64,000 nt of DNA from Voacanga thouarsii. Lineage: Eukaryota; Streptophyta; Magnoliopsida; Gentianales; Apocynaceae. The stretch is from positions 248,001 through 312,000 of the forward strand of contig JANUWF010003378.1 in NCBI GenBank assembly GCA_026120185.1. Direction: 5' to 3'. Made by a program: the position numbers and the translations under genes. Below are positions 34,514 to 45,579 of this stretch, piece after piece. Every line of letters begins with the position of its first letter. Positions within the stretch are counted from its first letter, which is position 1. Below the pieces are notes generated by a model. The model was not told the DNA's origin and made no database searches. It was given only the letters and a program-made list of their open reading frames with translations.

Positions 34514-35398
34514 TCATTTGTTCTGTGTATTAAACCTTTTAAAAGTTTGATTCACAGGATTATTAGAAACAACCATGTTCCTTCCACTGGTATTTCTATT
34601 AAACATTCCTGACTGCATGTTCATAGCTCTATCATTCAGATTTCTATTAAGCATCCCAACAGCTTGGTCAACCATAGCATTTTTAGCAACAAATACTTGA
34701 GGATTATCAGAATGTGTAGAACTATAATTCACTGATCTTTCATGTGTAGAAACCATAGAAAAAGCTTGGTTTATGGTGGGAAAAGGCTGAGTTAAAAGTA
34801 CCTGTGATGTAATTCCATTATACTCTTCTTTAAGGCCTTTTATGAATCGAATAACAAAGTCTGCATCATTAGTCACTTTGATAGCTAGAAGTGCAGGACA
34901 ATTGCATCGTAGCTCGCATTTGTAGGTAGGAAGAGGCCTTAAATTCAACAATTCCTCCTAAAGGATCCCCAGATTTGTGTAATATTCATTCACTGTGGAT
35001 GTGCGTTGTTTCAGATTGTATATATCTTCCTATAAATCAGAAATACTAAAGAAATCCCCTTGAGAAAACCGTTCACAAAGATCTATCCAAACCTTATAAG
35101 CTGTATTCATCCAGATCACACTCTGAGCAATTGAAGGTGATACAACATTCAAGATCCATGACAGAACCATATTATTGCATATTTCCCATGCTGCATAAGT
35201 TTGATCTCCCTGATCAGGTGCTTTGATTAATCCATTGACAAAGCTAAGCTTGTTCTTCAAAATTAAGGCCATTCTCATAGCTCTACACCACTGATTGTAA
35301 TTTTTCTCAGTTAGAGCCGGTTGAACCAAGACTAAAGATGGACTTTCACTTGGATAAAGATAAAATGGACTGGAGAGTGATATTTCTGGATTTGCCAT
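34514..35398 (-). pseudogene. Minus-strand copia gag
   Basis: ATG at 35398 (MANPEISLSSPFYLYPSE) is the natural start. The N-terminus matches Retrotran_gag_3, which usually begins NPYYLHPSEnP and continues NYxxWxRAMRMAL (here NYNQWCRAMRMAL). An in-frame TAG at 35032-35030 replaces the expected Gln (DLQEDIYNLKQ), a CAG-to-TAG change, and a second TAG at 34960-34958 replaces a Trp. Beyond them the UBN2-like middle (DFVIRFIKGLKEEYN) is intact. Confidence 0.9.
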
Positions 35399-35542
35399 GG
35401 AATCAATCAATGAATCAGATAAGTTGAACACAAGTGATCACCGAACAAGATAAACCAATCAAATCAGGTGAATTGAGCACATTTAATCATTCTCTCAAAC
35501 ACCTGGTAATCAATTTGATCTACTCATTATCTCAGACGCAAT

Positions 35543-35560
35543 TGTATTGCTCTGATACCA
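35543..35560 (-). other. Primer-binding site of the minus-strand copia
   Basis: TGGTATCAGAGCAATACA on the minus strand, directly adjoining the 5' LTR. It is a perfect initiator tRNA-Met PBS core. Confidence 0.9.
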
Positions 35561-35880
35561 TGAAGAAAATACTCAACGCAATTCACAGCAAGCAAAGAAA
35601 AAGAAAGAGTGTTCGCAGCAAGCAAACAAGAAGAAAGAGTATGTAGAACAAAAAAAGAATCTGGAAAATTATTGATTTCATTTAATCTCAGATATGTACA
35701 TAAGGTATATATATAGAGAAAAATGGACGCAAAACAATATCAAATTTGCTGGATAAATACAATGGAGTAACTATATGCCAGTGGACAAACTAATCTAACT
35801 ATCCAGGATTCCAATGCCATGGCTATGCTGCATTCTGCTTCTGCTTACTCTGAACATCATTCAGCTTCTGTATCTGAACA
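35561..35880 (-). repeat. 5' LTR of the minus-strand copia
   Basis: 320 bp with a 29-30 bp tandem duplication ('gcaagcaaa' ... 'aagaaagagt') at about 35587-35640 that is absent from the 3' LTR. Confidence 0.92.
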
Positions 35881-35936
35881 TAACGCTATAGAGGGCTAGA
35901 AGAAAATTCATGTTAAAAAAGCATACAAAAATATCA

Positions 35937-36040
35937 TCTCCCCTTCCTCAAAACATCCTTAAATTTCATGTGCCAACAAACTGATTAAAAAAAAAAAAAG
36001 AATTGCATAACATAGATTTCCTCTCCAGTTTTCCACATAA
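35937..36040 (+). repeat. Flank duplication, right copy
   Basis: Homologous to 30608-30712, in the same orientation. It lies 56 bp outside the copia 5' LTR. Confidence 0.85.
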
Positions 36041-36057
36041 TCAACACAACAGAGGGC

Positions 36058-36302
36058 TTCAACCACCACTTGTCGTAACAAGGAAATTTTCAAGGGTGTG
36101 GCCTGGCATCCAGGAGATATAGTGAAGAAAATTAAAACACATGTGTACACTGTAATATTTGCTGTGTACCCTCATGTTAAGACTAGTTTTGAGAAATGTA
36201 TTGAGATCCTCTAGTTTGTAGTCTCCTCGACTGCAAACTAGTAATTCATGTAAATTCTTCTTGATTAATATTAAACCATTTACATTTGCATAAAAAAAAA
36301 AA
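36058..36302 (+). mobile_element. 5'-truncated LINE tail with poly(A)
   Basis: A 245-bp insert ends in A13 and is bounded by identical 15-bp direct repeats, aacacaacagagggc, at 36043-36057 and 36303-36317. Long target duplication plus a poly(A) tail is the signature of target-primed reverse transcription. The plus strand reads RNKEIFKGVAWHPGDIVKK and ends CIEIL-stop, then a short 3' UTR. This resembles the RNase-H-like C-terminus of plant L1-type LINEs. The family call is less certain than the mechanism, and a processed transcript of another kind is possible. Confidence 0.75.
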
Positions 36303-36317
36303 AACACAACAGAGGGC

Positions 36318-36996
36318 AACCAGAAGATTCTTCAAGAATATTAATAAATAATAATTAAAAAATTATGATAAAATCATCAATCTTTGAAGAAATCAACGAG
36401 TGTTACTCCAACATAAGAGCTCTGTTCTAAGAAAGCATATTAGAATCAGGACTAGATTTTTAAGCTTCGTGATACTCCTCAATCTCTTTTTAATACACAT
36501 CCCAAACGCATCGAACACATCTGCTGCCACAACAATCACTGGGCAACGGCTTCTCCGGCGGTGGAAGAATATTTCACAGTCTTAGCTTCATCAACCATGG
36601 GAAAGGGGAGAAAGAAAGGAAGAGGCTGAAATGGAGAAGAGTGAGGGGAAGGAGAGTGCGGAATATTTACATGCACCACGTGCAGTGCTTTAAGGTGTTG
36701 TATCACAATTTTAAAGAATTGTATTTTTTTAGAAGTGTACAACTACATCTGCTTGTAAGAATTTCTGGTGATATTGGCATAGTAATTGCTATATTTAGGA
36801 AGAAGAATAATGAAAAGGTAAGGAGAATGAAACGGATAAGTTTTTGGTTTTTTTAAAAAAATTATTTCTTCAATTATTTCAAAATACTCTCCAAATAAGT
36901 CATTTGACTACTTAAAAGTCAAAATGAACATAAGAAAAAACTAGGTCATTTTAAGGGTCCCAGAGTAAGGGTTAAATTTTTATAATATATATATTT
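36318..36996. other. Intergenic, no gene supported
   Basis: One open frame (36400-36582) has a hydrophobic stretch resembling a signal peptide but no ATG; it begins at GTG after an in-frame stop. No other signal. Confidence 0.45.
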
Positions 36997-37793
36997 CATT
37001 TATTTTAGTTCATATAATTTTTTTTCCATTTTTACTTTTTTGGAATTCTTCTAATTCATAATATTTTCTTGATGATTTTTTTCTCCTATTTCTTTTAGCT
37101 CATAATTTTTTTCCTTTCTCTTTCTTGTAATTCATATAACTAATATTTTTTCTCGACGATATTTTTTTTCCTTTTCTTTTGGCTCATATAAATATTTTTC
37201 TTTTTTCCATTTCTTGTTATTTCTATATTTCATATTTTTTCTCATTTCTTTTAGCTCATAAATTTTTTTTTCTTTCTACTCTATTGTAATTCATCTGACT
37301 TATATTTTTTTGACGATATACATTTTTCTCGTCTATTTCAGCTCATATTTTTGAGGTAGTAAAATTTTATATGAGCCTAAATAAATGGAAAAAAAAATAT
37401 GTCATCAAAAAATATGAGTTAGATGAATTACAATAAAGGGAAAATAGAAAAAAATTATCAGTGAAAAGAAAAGAAAAAAAATTGAATTATACAAAACAAT
37501 AAAGGGGAAAGAGAACAAATTTTTATGAGCTAAAAGAAATGAGAAAAAATATGAATTATAGAAATTACAAGAAATGGGAAACCAAAAAAAAAAAAAAAAC
37601 TTATACGAGCCAAAAAAAGGAAAATATATATCATGAAGGAAAAAAAATATTCGTTAGTTGAGTTACAAGAAAGAGGAAGGAAGAAAAAAATTTATGAGCT
37701 AAAAGAAACCGGAAAAAAAATCATCAAGAAAATATTATGAATTAGAAGATTTTCAAGAAATTAAAAAAAATATATACGAGCTAAAATAAATTG
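36997..37793. repeat. Giant AT-rich hairpin (about 400-bp arms)
   Basis: The left arm (36997-37362) holds repeated 'TTTTAGCTCATAA', 'TTCTTGTAATTCAT' and 'TTCTTGATGATTTTTT' motifs. The right arm (37366-37793) holds their complements in reverse order. The turn is near 37360 (ctcatatttttgagg...atatgag). Each arm is itself built from three or four diverged repeats of about 100 bp. No coding capacity or clear target duplication is seen. Confidence 0.85.
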
Positions 37794-37912
37794 GGAAAAA
37801 TTGAGTTAGATAAATTATAAGAAAGGGAAAATATTTGAAAAAAAGAAAAACATATTTTCAAAATAAATATGAATTGTTGATATTATAAAAAGGGTGAAAA
37901 GGAAAAAAATAT

Positions 37913-38085
37913 ATAGTTGTCTCAATCAAGTCTTTCAATGATTACTTTACTCAATTTAGTCCCTACAAATATGAAAAGTGTACTCAATTTACTCAATTTA
38001 TTTGTATTTATTTTAGTATGCTTTTCATATTTATAGAGACTAAATTGAGTAAAGTAATTTCTGAGAGATTTGATTAAGACAATTT
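37913..38085. mobile_element. Small hairpin MITE
   Basis: A 173-bp element has about 70-bp inverted arms (tagttgtctcaatcaagtc... and its complement ...gatttgattaagacaattt). Both arms contain ACTTTACTCAATTTAGTC. No family-specific terminus is recognised. Confidence 0.75.
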
Positions 38086-38270
38086 TATATTTGAAATTGA
38101 CATGTGTCCAAATGATGCATATATTAGAAAAACTTTAATTAGAATGCTGGTTCTTAAACCTGTATTCCTACATAGGCTTAGGCTTCGCCATTTGAAATAA
38201 AATAAAATTAATCATATAGAGTTCTAATATAACTGTCTAGACTGGTAAAGAAACCAAGAGATATGTCATT

Positions 38271-38271
<1 letters not shown>

Positions 38272-38312
<41 letters not shown>
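38272..38312. repeat. (TA)n microsatellite
   Basis: About 20 TA units. Confidence 0.95.
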
Positions 38313-38316
<4 letters not shown>

Positions 38317-38449
38317 TATATATAAAGGATATGAGTAATATGACTGTATTTATTTTTATAGTATACTTTGCTAACCAAAGTAAAAGTTATGTAAAACAAT
38401 AACATAAGCATTAAAAAAAATATCAAACAATGACATAAATTAATAACTT

Positions 38450-38499
<50 letters not shown>
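38450..38499. repeat. (CT)n microsatellite
   Basis: About 24 CT units. Confidence 0.95.
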
Positions 38500-38501
<2 letters not shown>

Positions 38502-39381
38502 GCAGTTCTATTAAGGAACCGGTGGCATGGCTCCCCCAAAGATTTTCAAACCCCCCCCCCTATATATATATACTTATTGGTTCTCCCAACAAAATTTTTT
38601 AATATATTTTAATATAGACTAACTCTAAAAAATATTTTTTAATTTTGTTATTCTAATTTAAAAATTAAAATTACAATATTAGTATTAATTATCTATTTAT
38701 CTTACTTACCAATAAAATATTTTACTGTTGTTAAAATAAATTAAACATACTAATTTAACTTTTAATTATAGTTTTTTATTTATGGAGTGAATTTTAGCTT
38801 TCTAAAGAAGCTTTTTAGATCTAATAAATCAACAAATAATTTCTAATATCCTTAAGAAGCTTTAGAGAAGAAAAAAACTTAAAGACAACAAAAACAACAA
38901 AGGATTTGGGCAGAAGCAAATCACATTACTAGTTCTCCATTTTGGAATTCCCTCATTGGCTCATTCTCTTATTTCTTCTTAATTTCACTTACTTTGGTAT
39001 TTCTCTTCCTCAATTTGACTTTTTTTTTTTAAACTCTTCAATTCTCAATATATTTTGGACTTTTGCTTATTCCAACTTGGGTTCCTACTTGGCTTGTACT
39101 TTGCACTTTTTAACCAGTAATTGTCATTTATTAATGTTTGTTTGTTAATTTTTGTAATAGATATTTGAATAATCCGGAAATGAATTCTTTGAGTTGTTTG
39201 CACTTACCATTTATTAATTGTTATTTATTAATGTTAATTTGTTAATTTTTTTTACAAGATTTTTATGTAATCTTGTAATTTTTTGTAGGGAATAATCTTT
39301 TGAGTATATCCACAGGTAATTTATGTTAAGTAAAATATTTGCAAAAATTCTTCATTTATTTGTCTTCGACTTATCTTATTA

Positions 39382-39382
<1 letters not shown>

Positions 39383-39417
<35 letters not shown>

Positions 39418-39432
39418 AGAGAGAGAGAGAGA
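39383..39432. repeat. Compound (TA)n(TG)n(GA)n microsatellite
   Basis: About 9 TA, 9 TG and 8 GA units in direct succession. Confidence 0.95.
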
Positions 39433-39659
39433 TCTAATGTAGATTAAAATTACTTTTATTTTTCTAAATGTATTTTAAAAATACAAATTTGTACTGGTGT
39501 GTAAGAAAATATAATTAGAAAATCAAACTAATAGAAAATAGGAGAGTGCATAGGTAAAACATGGATGAAATAACTAATTTTTAGAAAAATTTTAAGGATT
39601 TAAAATTTTTAATCATTTTTATTATTGACATAAAAGGAAACAAGTTGATATCATTAACT

Positions 39660-39662
<3 letters not shown>

Positions 39663-39699
<37 letters not shown>
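39663..39699. repeat. (TA)n microsatellite
   Basis: About 18 TA units. A further shorter (TA)13 tract lies at 40862-40888. Confidence 0.9.
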
Positions 39700-39894
39700 C
39701 GTTTTGTGGAGTTCATTATTTTTGGGAAAGCAGAAAAGGCTTGACTTGTTTTTTAAAATAGAAAGATCAAGATAATTCTAAGAGCAGGATACCGCGCAAA
39801 TCTCCAAGGCTTGGGAACCAAAGACCTAATCACCAAAGGAATCTCCTCTTAATTCTTCTAATGTTCCTAAAGAAGTTAATATAGCATTGAACGA

Positions 39895-40503
39895 TGATCT
39901 AGGAATATGCAATAAATTGGTTGGATGAAATCCAACTATTCTACTTGAATGCAAGTTTATATCAAATTCAACTCTCTACTTATTCTTCTTCATTAGAAAA
40001 GCAATCTAGATTCTTTCAAAATTTTTGGTTTAAATAATTTCCTTTTTGGCTTGAGTATTCTCCAACTATAGATGTTGCATATTGTTTACCGTGTTACTTT
40101 TTTAATGAGAAACACAATGGACGACCTGATCGGGATGTTGTCACTGTTAAAGGATTTAAAAGTTGAAGAAAAGTTAATACAGGAAAGAATTGTGCATTTC
40201 TTAATTACATTGGAAATGATCCTTATTCACCACATAATAATGTCATGAGAGCTTGTGTGGATTTGATGAAACAATCCAGACACATAGACAAAATAATGCA
40301 TGCACAAAGTTCACAACAAATCTAGGATAATAGGTTACAATTCAAGACTTCAATAGATGTTGTTCCCTGGTTTGTATTTCAAGCTTGTACTTTTAGAGGT
40401 CATGATGAGACACCTAATTTAAAAAATCGAGGAAATTTTCTTGAGTTGATTAACTTCAAGCTTCCTATAATGACTATGTTAAAAAGGTTGTGTTGGAAAA
40501 TAC
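39895..40503 (+). pseudogene. hAT transposase fragment (TTF-type/ZMYM1-like)
   Basis: Readable stretches in order: WLEYSPTIDVAYCLPCYFFNE, KGFKS, GKNCAFLNYIG, SPHNNVMRACVDLMKQSRHIDK, NRLQFKTSIDVV, FQACTFRGHDE, NRGNFLELI, then after a frameshift NDYVKKVVLENT. These are conserved blocks of plant proteins annotated as zinc finger MYM-type 1-like or TTF-type zinc finger with DUF4371, which derive from hAT transposases. The fragment covers the N-terminal zinc finger and the start of the catalytic part. In-frame TAAs and a TAG occur, and similarity ends abruptly near 40503. No TIR was found. Confidence 0.85.
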
Positions 40504-41999
40504 TCTTAGACTCCATTTGATTGTCAAGGAAAGTGAAGTTGGAAAGTAATTACATTCCTCGTTTTTTAAATCCAACTTTTGGTTCACTATTTATAGTTTG
40601 AAAAAAGAATCCAGTTCCTTAGATTAGGAAAAATAAATCCAGAATATTGAAAAAATAAATCCTTATTGGGATATGGTATTTTAATTCCTTTTCCAATGAT
40701 TCTAACAATAAAAGTAAAAAATTTGAAAACTAGAGATAAATAAGAAAATGTATTCATATCTATATTATTTACTTTATTTCTCACATTTTCCTTACTAATT
40801 ATTTCTCCCTCACACCTCTCCCAACCCAGTACAGTATTTAAAATTTCGATATTCCACTTATAATATATATATATATATATATATATTTAAAAGACCGCAC
40901 ATTTTAAAATAATTATAAATTTTTAATTTGAAAATTATATCATGATTAAATTAATTATATAAATAGAAAATTTATTGAGTTTTCTATAGATACTTTAATT
41001 TGACAATAATCAAACGTTATTTTCTATCAATATTGGAATTTGAACCCAACATCAAGAATAATTAGAATAGTGAATAAAATAAAATAAAATATATTTTTAA
41101 ATATGTGAAAAAATATTTATATAATTTTCATTTATTATAACCATTTACAAGTATATATAATTAAATTGTACAATAATATGAGAAACATTTAAAATTAACT
41201 TAAAAATATTTTTTATGTATGATGCTTTATTGTAAACTATTAAAACTTTTTTATATTACTTTTCTTTAATATTTTTCACCCTTTCAAATAGAAAATTATA
41301 ATTTATCTAGAATCATATTCTTTTGCCGTTGGAATCATGTGAATTGCTTATTTGGTTGATTTTATATGATTTTTCAAATTTTGCACTGTGCAATGTCAGT
41401 TGAGGTTAATTTTTCTGTAATTTTGGACCCCCAACCTAACCCTTTTTACTTTAAATTTTAAAATGAAATATTTACACATAAAATTACAATGTTTAAGGAG
41501 CAATTAGCTGTTAAAATCACCCGATTTGGCCACACAGTTTGCTCTCACTAATTTTTAAAAAATCATTGCCAGAACAGAGTATTACTATTACTATAGCATT
41601 GCTGTAACTTTGAGTATTTAATTAACATAGTTAGACACCTTGGATTTTGATAAAATTATATGCTATAAATTTTCATAATGTTTTGATTTGAATTGCTTGG
41701 TGATCTGATTGCACTAAAATACACCCTGTTCTGCCCTATTTTCAACAAAACACTGATTTGATAATTTAATAGGAAAACTATGTTTTAGTCATGCAATTCT
41801 ATTTATATCAAATTTAATTGTCAATATATTGATATATAAATGATATGAAATGATTAGTTCAGTACTTTAATACTTATATGACTATATGATTGAGTTGACA
41901 TTATTTACGAAAACTATTCCATGTATAGTGCTTATATAATATGATCATACCATGTATAACTGAATGATATATGTACTAATGTGAATTTTCTGAGGGTAA
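40504..41999. other. AT-rich non-coding; right part may be an old LTR
   Basis: No gene. The segment from about 41417 (tgtaattttggaccccc) to 41999 is continuous with 51155-53115 once the intervening copia element is removed. Together they may be one large gypsy-type LTR. Confidence 0.3.
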
Positions 42000-43880
42000 T
42001 ATTGGAATGTATGCCCAAAATAGCTATGTATTTATATATTTTGAAAATTAATAAAAGTATTTCATTCATGGATATTTGTTTACATATATCCACACATTAA
42101 CGGTTTAAGTGTGTTAGTAAGTAATTTATGTGTTTCGGTCGTACTTCCACAATAAGGTTTAGATTATGGGTTGCCAATACATAAACTTAAAATTATTCTT
42201 GATTGATTGATAAAGTTGGGCATTTTATCAAGGTTTAGATCATTACACTATGGTTTTCAAATGGAGAACGATTTACGATTAATCAATAAGTAGTCTACTC
42301 ATGCTAATAGTGTAAGCGTATTTTGAAATACATAGAATTGGACCACACAATAATAATATTTATAAAAGTATTAAAATAAATAAAGACTAATTTATCATAG
42401 TTACTACATGGACAAGTAATCTAAGACTTAAGTATAGGTTGGTGGTCTAGTGAGACTGGACTCATACACTTTGATGTACGTTGGGTGAGGTTTTATCGCA
42501 AGGCTAATAACCTTGTACGTTGGGTGTATGAATCTAATTAATTAAGATAGACTTATACAATAGAGTTTCTATACTTCATTACGTAAAGAATCAACCCCTT
42601 GTGATTGTCCGAGATAATCTAATAATTCAGGGCTTTGGGAAACGTGACTAAGTATGCATGCTTTATGAGTAGCTCTCTGAGATAAGTTGGTACATATTGA
42701 AAGTTATGGATTATCGGAGTATCTATCAAAGATTAGTAGATGTCAATACTATTTTTCTATCTCAATGACGGGTGTTATGTAGATGGGTATTTTCATCATT
42801 ATACCTATAGGTCGAGGACAGTGCACTTGCAATATTATTCTCGGGATCAATATTTTTATATAGTGATAAATGTAATATTTAAAATGATAAAGTACAGCTA
42901 TTTGTTAGCAATGGTATTTTGGTCATTTTAGTAGTTAAGAATAATATGTCTTTTGGTTCCCAGAGTAGCTCAAATAACCTAGTAAACTTATTTACTATAT
43001 GGGCTTATTGGGTAAATTTATTATTGGAAGAATTATTCTAGAAGTTCAATTAATTATTTATTTGGAGTAGAATAATTAATTGAGCCAATATAATTAATTA
43101 GTTTATTAATTAATTATATTGGATAATTTTATATTGGGCTCAAGTAATTTAATTAATTAATTTATTAATTAATTATCTTGGATAATTTTTATACGGCGCC
43201 TAAGTGGATTAACTAATTAATAAAAGAGCTAATTAATTAGTCATGGGCTAATTAGAGAACAACCCTAACCTACCGGAGTTTTTAGTTATGGGTTAGAGAA
43301 TTAAGCAATCCTTGGGAGCCGCAACAAGAAAAGGAAATAAGGAAACAAAAAAAGGAAAAATAGAAAGAAAAAACAGGTTGGTTTTTGTTTGATAAGGAAA
43401 AGGAAGCCGTTAATAAATAAAAAGCATTGCATGAGCTTTGTGGGGTTGATAGAATTACTTTCAGTAACAACTGCTTCCAGTTTTTCTTTGTGAAAAAAAA
43501 AAAAAAAAAGAAGACACCGTTTTCTTCCTTGGTCGTTTTTTCTTTTTGTTTTCCTTTCACGTTTAGATCTTTTGTTTTTCTTCCAATCTTCTTCACCCTA
43601 ATTCTACTTTCATCGGTTGAGGTTCATAGAGGTTAGAGAATACTCTGGAAGGTAAAGAGTTATCAAACGTGGTAAGTGTTTGATGCGAATGAACCGACAG
43701 TTAGCTGGTAAGTCCACAAAACAAGTAGACATTCCCGTTTAGGAAGCGCCGTCAAATCCAAATCAAATTTTGGTTATTCAAATAAAACAACTTAAAAGTA
43801 AGTACTCCTAGACTTTAGCTTGGAAAAAAATTTTAATTTGTTGTCTTTCACTGCGTATTTAATTTTCCCGCGATCCGTCA
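42000..43880 (+). repeat. 5' LTR of the 9.2-kb copia
   Basis: 1881 bp. It has a block of palindromic AATTAATTAATT repeats at about 43045-43245. The first dinucleotide is TA instead of TG. Confidence 0.9.
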
Positions 43881-43882
43881 AA

Positions 43883-43900
43883 TGGTATCAGAGCTAAGTT
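43883..43900 (+). other. Primer-binding site of the 9.2-kb copia
   Basis: TGGTATCAGAGCTAAGTT begins 2 bp after the LTR. It has a perfect 12-base initiator tRNA-Met core. Confidence 0.9.
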
Positions 43901-44267
43901 ATAATCTACGAGCATGCTTTGGGTTAATAACCAGAAAGATGGTTCCTTTACTAATAAAAATATAATCTTTGTGATTGTATGGATCCCTCCTGATTTTTTA
44001 TATGGGTAGATTTTGTGTGCGTCTCGTGCGTAGAGACATAGACATCTGTAATTTATTATTAATCTTTTATCGTAGAGTTTGTATACGCCTCATTTTAAAA
44101 GGTATAAGAGTTGAAATTGTATTTCAATTAATTTAATGGATTCTTGTAACAAAATGGTGCTTGGATCAATACTTGAAGAAAACCCTTGAAAAGAAATGAA
44201 AAACAGAAGAAAATTAGAGGAAAAAGGAGGAGGATGGAACAAAAGGCCAGCAGCGAGAGCTTTGCGC

Positions 44268-44355
44268 GCGACTTGGGAGGTATTTTGCTTCCCAAGCTGC
44301 GGCTGGCCCATGTGCAGCCACAGGAGGATCAAGGCATTTTTGCCTTGATCTGTGG
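44268..44355 (+). promoter_or_regulatory. Two strong hairpins in the copia leader
   Basis: Stem 1 is cttgggagg (44272-44280) pairing with cttcccaag (44288-44296) across a 7-base loop, with one G-T pair. Stem 2 is gatcaaggca (44327-44336) with tgccttgatc (44341-44350), a perfect 10-bp stem with a TTTT loop, extended by CCACA/TGTGG outside. The block is GC-rich within an AT-rich leader. Its role (RNA packaging, dimerisation or translation control) is inferred only from position. Confidence 0.55.
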
Positions 44356-45579
44356 GAGGTTTATTCATCTGGGTCAGCGGGTCGCAGGCACGGTCACAGT
44401 TCGGTCGCGGGTTTCGGTTCGGGGCCTCCTAGAGTTTTTTATTTATTTTTTGATTTTCTTGTAATTTCTTTTCTTTTGGGTTATTTTTCTTGTAATCCTA
44501 AGGTGGTTCCCCATTTCTTTTGGGTTATCATACGAGGTTATTTTTCTTGTAATGGTTTATTTATTGTGATAAATAATTTTGCATAAAAGTTGTTAGGAAA
44601 GGAGAACCACCTTAGAATTAAATAAGATCATTTTAATTTTATTATTATGATGTTTAATCCATTATTTGGTTACATAAGAACTAAAGAATGGAAAATAGCA
44701 AGTAAAATTTTACTTTTTGAAGCATGTCTATTTATTTAATTTTGTGATCAAATGCACAACATTTTTTTTTAGAAATTAATTTTTTCGCTTGATAAAACAA
44801 TTAAGAAAAACATTTTTATAATGGAACTTAGGAATTTAAAATAAAATTTATTATTTATTCTTATAAAAGCTATTATCCTTAACATGGAGAATAACATGAA
44901 TTTGGATATTTTACATTTAGTTCCTATAATTGGTTTTAACTTAAATAGTGAAAATAAAAAATTCATGGTTTATTCTCTTAAAGGCTTTTATCCTTGACAT
45001 AGAGAATAATATTGAATTTTTTTATTTTTACTAAAGTTAATGAAAACCAAAATATTTTTTAAAGGAACGTTTTCCCAAAAATCTATTTTTAAGTGGGAGA
45101 GGGGTTCTAACGACCCCACTGCTTCCATCACGAATTCCTTCTAGAGATTGTGGATTTTCTCAAGGCATTCTGAGTATGAACCCCTATATGATGGATTTCC
45201 ATGAGAATCAAGAACTAACGGAGGAATCAAAATTAAAGCCTAGGATAAGTGTTTGTTTCGGCCAGTCTATCGTTGGAGGCATTAATCCGGGATTATCCAT
45301 AGGTGGTGAGAGTAGTGACCATCCTATCAATGGAACTATTTCTGGATCATTACTGATTACGAAAGTTTAATTTGTGATGGTTATACACTTAACTTAGAAA
45401 ATTGTTAACCTTTCTGTGAATTTTTGTCTATATTTCTAAGAGCTAAAATTTTCATATTTTTGATAATGGCTTTGATAGGTTACATTATAGAAATAATATG
45501 ATATCTTAAATGTGCATTATATATATATTTTTCAAAACAAATATTTTTTCTAAATAAAGTTTTTTTCCAAGTAACAAAA

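Larger units (their letters stand above)
30719..35880 (-). mobile_element. Ty1/copia element with Retrotran_gag_3-type gag (minus strand)
   Basis: The LTRs are 30719-31009 (3') and 35561-35880 (5'). On the plus strand they run TGAAGAAAATAC...TATCTGAACA. The flanks are caacg (30714-30718) and taacg (35881-35885), a 5-bp target duplication with one transition. From right to left it holds a PBS, gag, protease, integrase, RT and RNase H, in the standard copia order. It is nearly complete but has scattered stops and a few frame changes. Short LTRs and the gag type suggest the Ale/Retrofit group, though I cannot place it firmly. Confidence 0.93.

Noticed and set aside
36400..36585. Short frame with a hydrophobic segment resembling a secreted peptide
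   Set aside because: It begins at GTG directly after an in-frame stop and has no ATG or known peptide motif.
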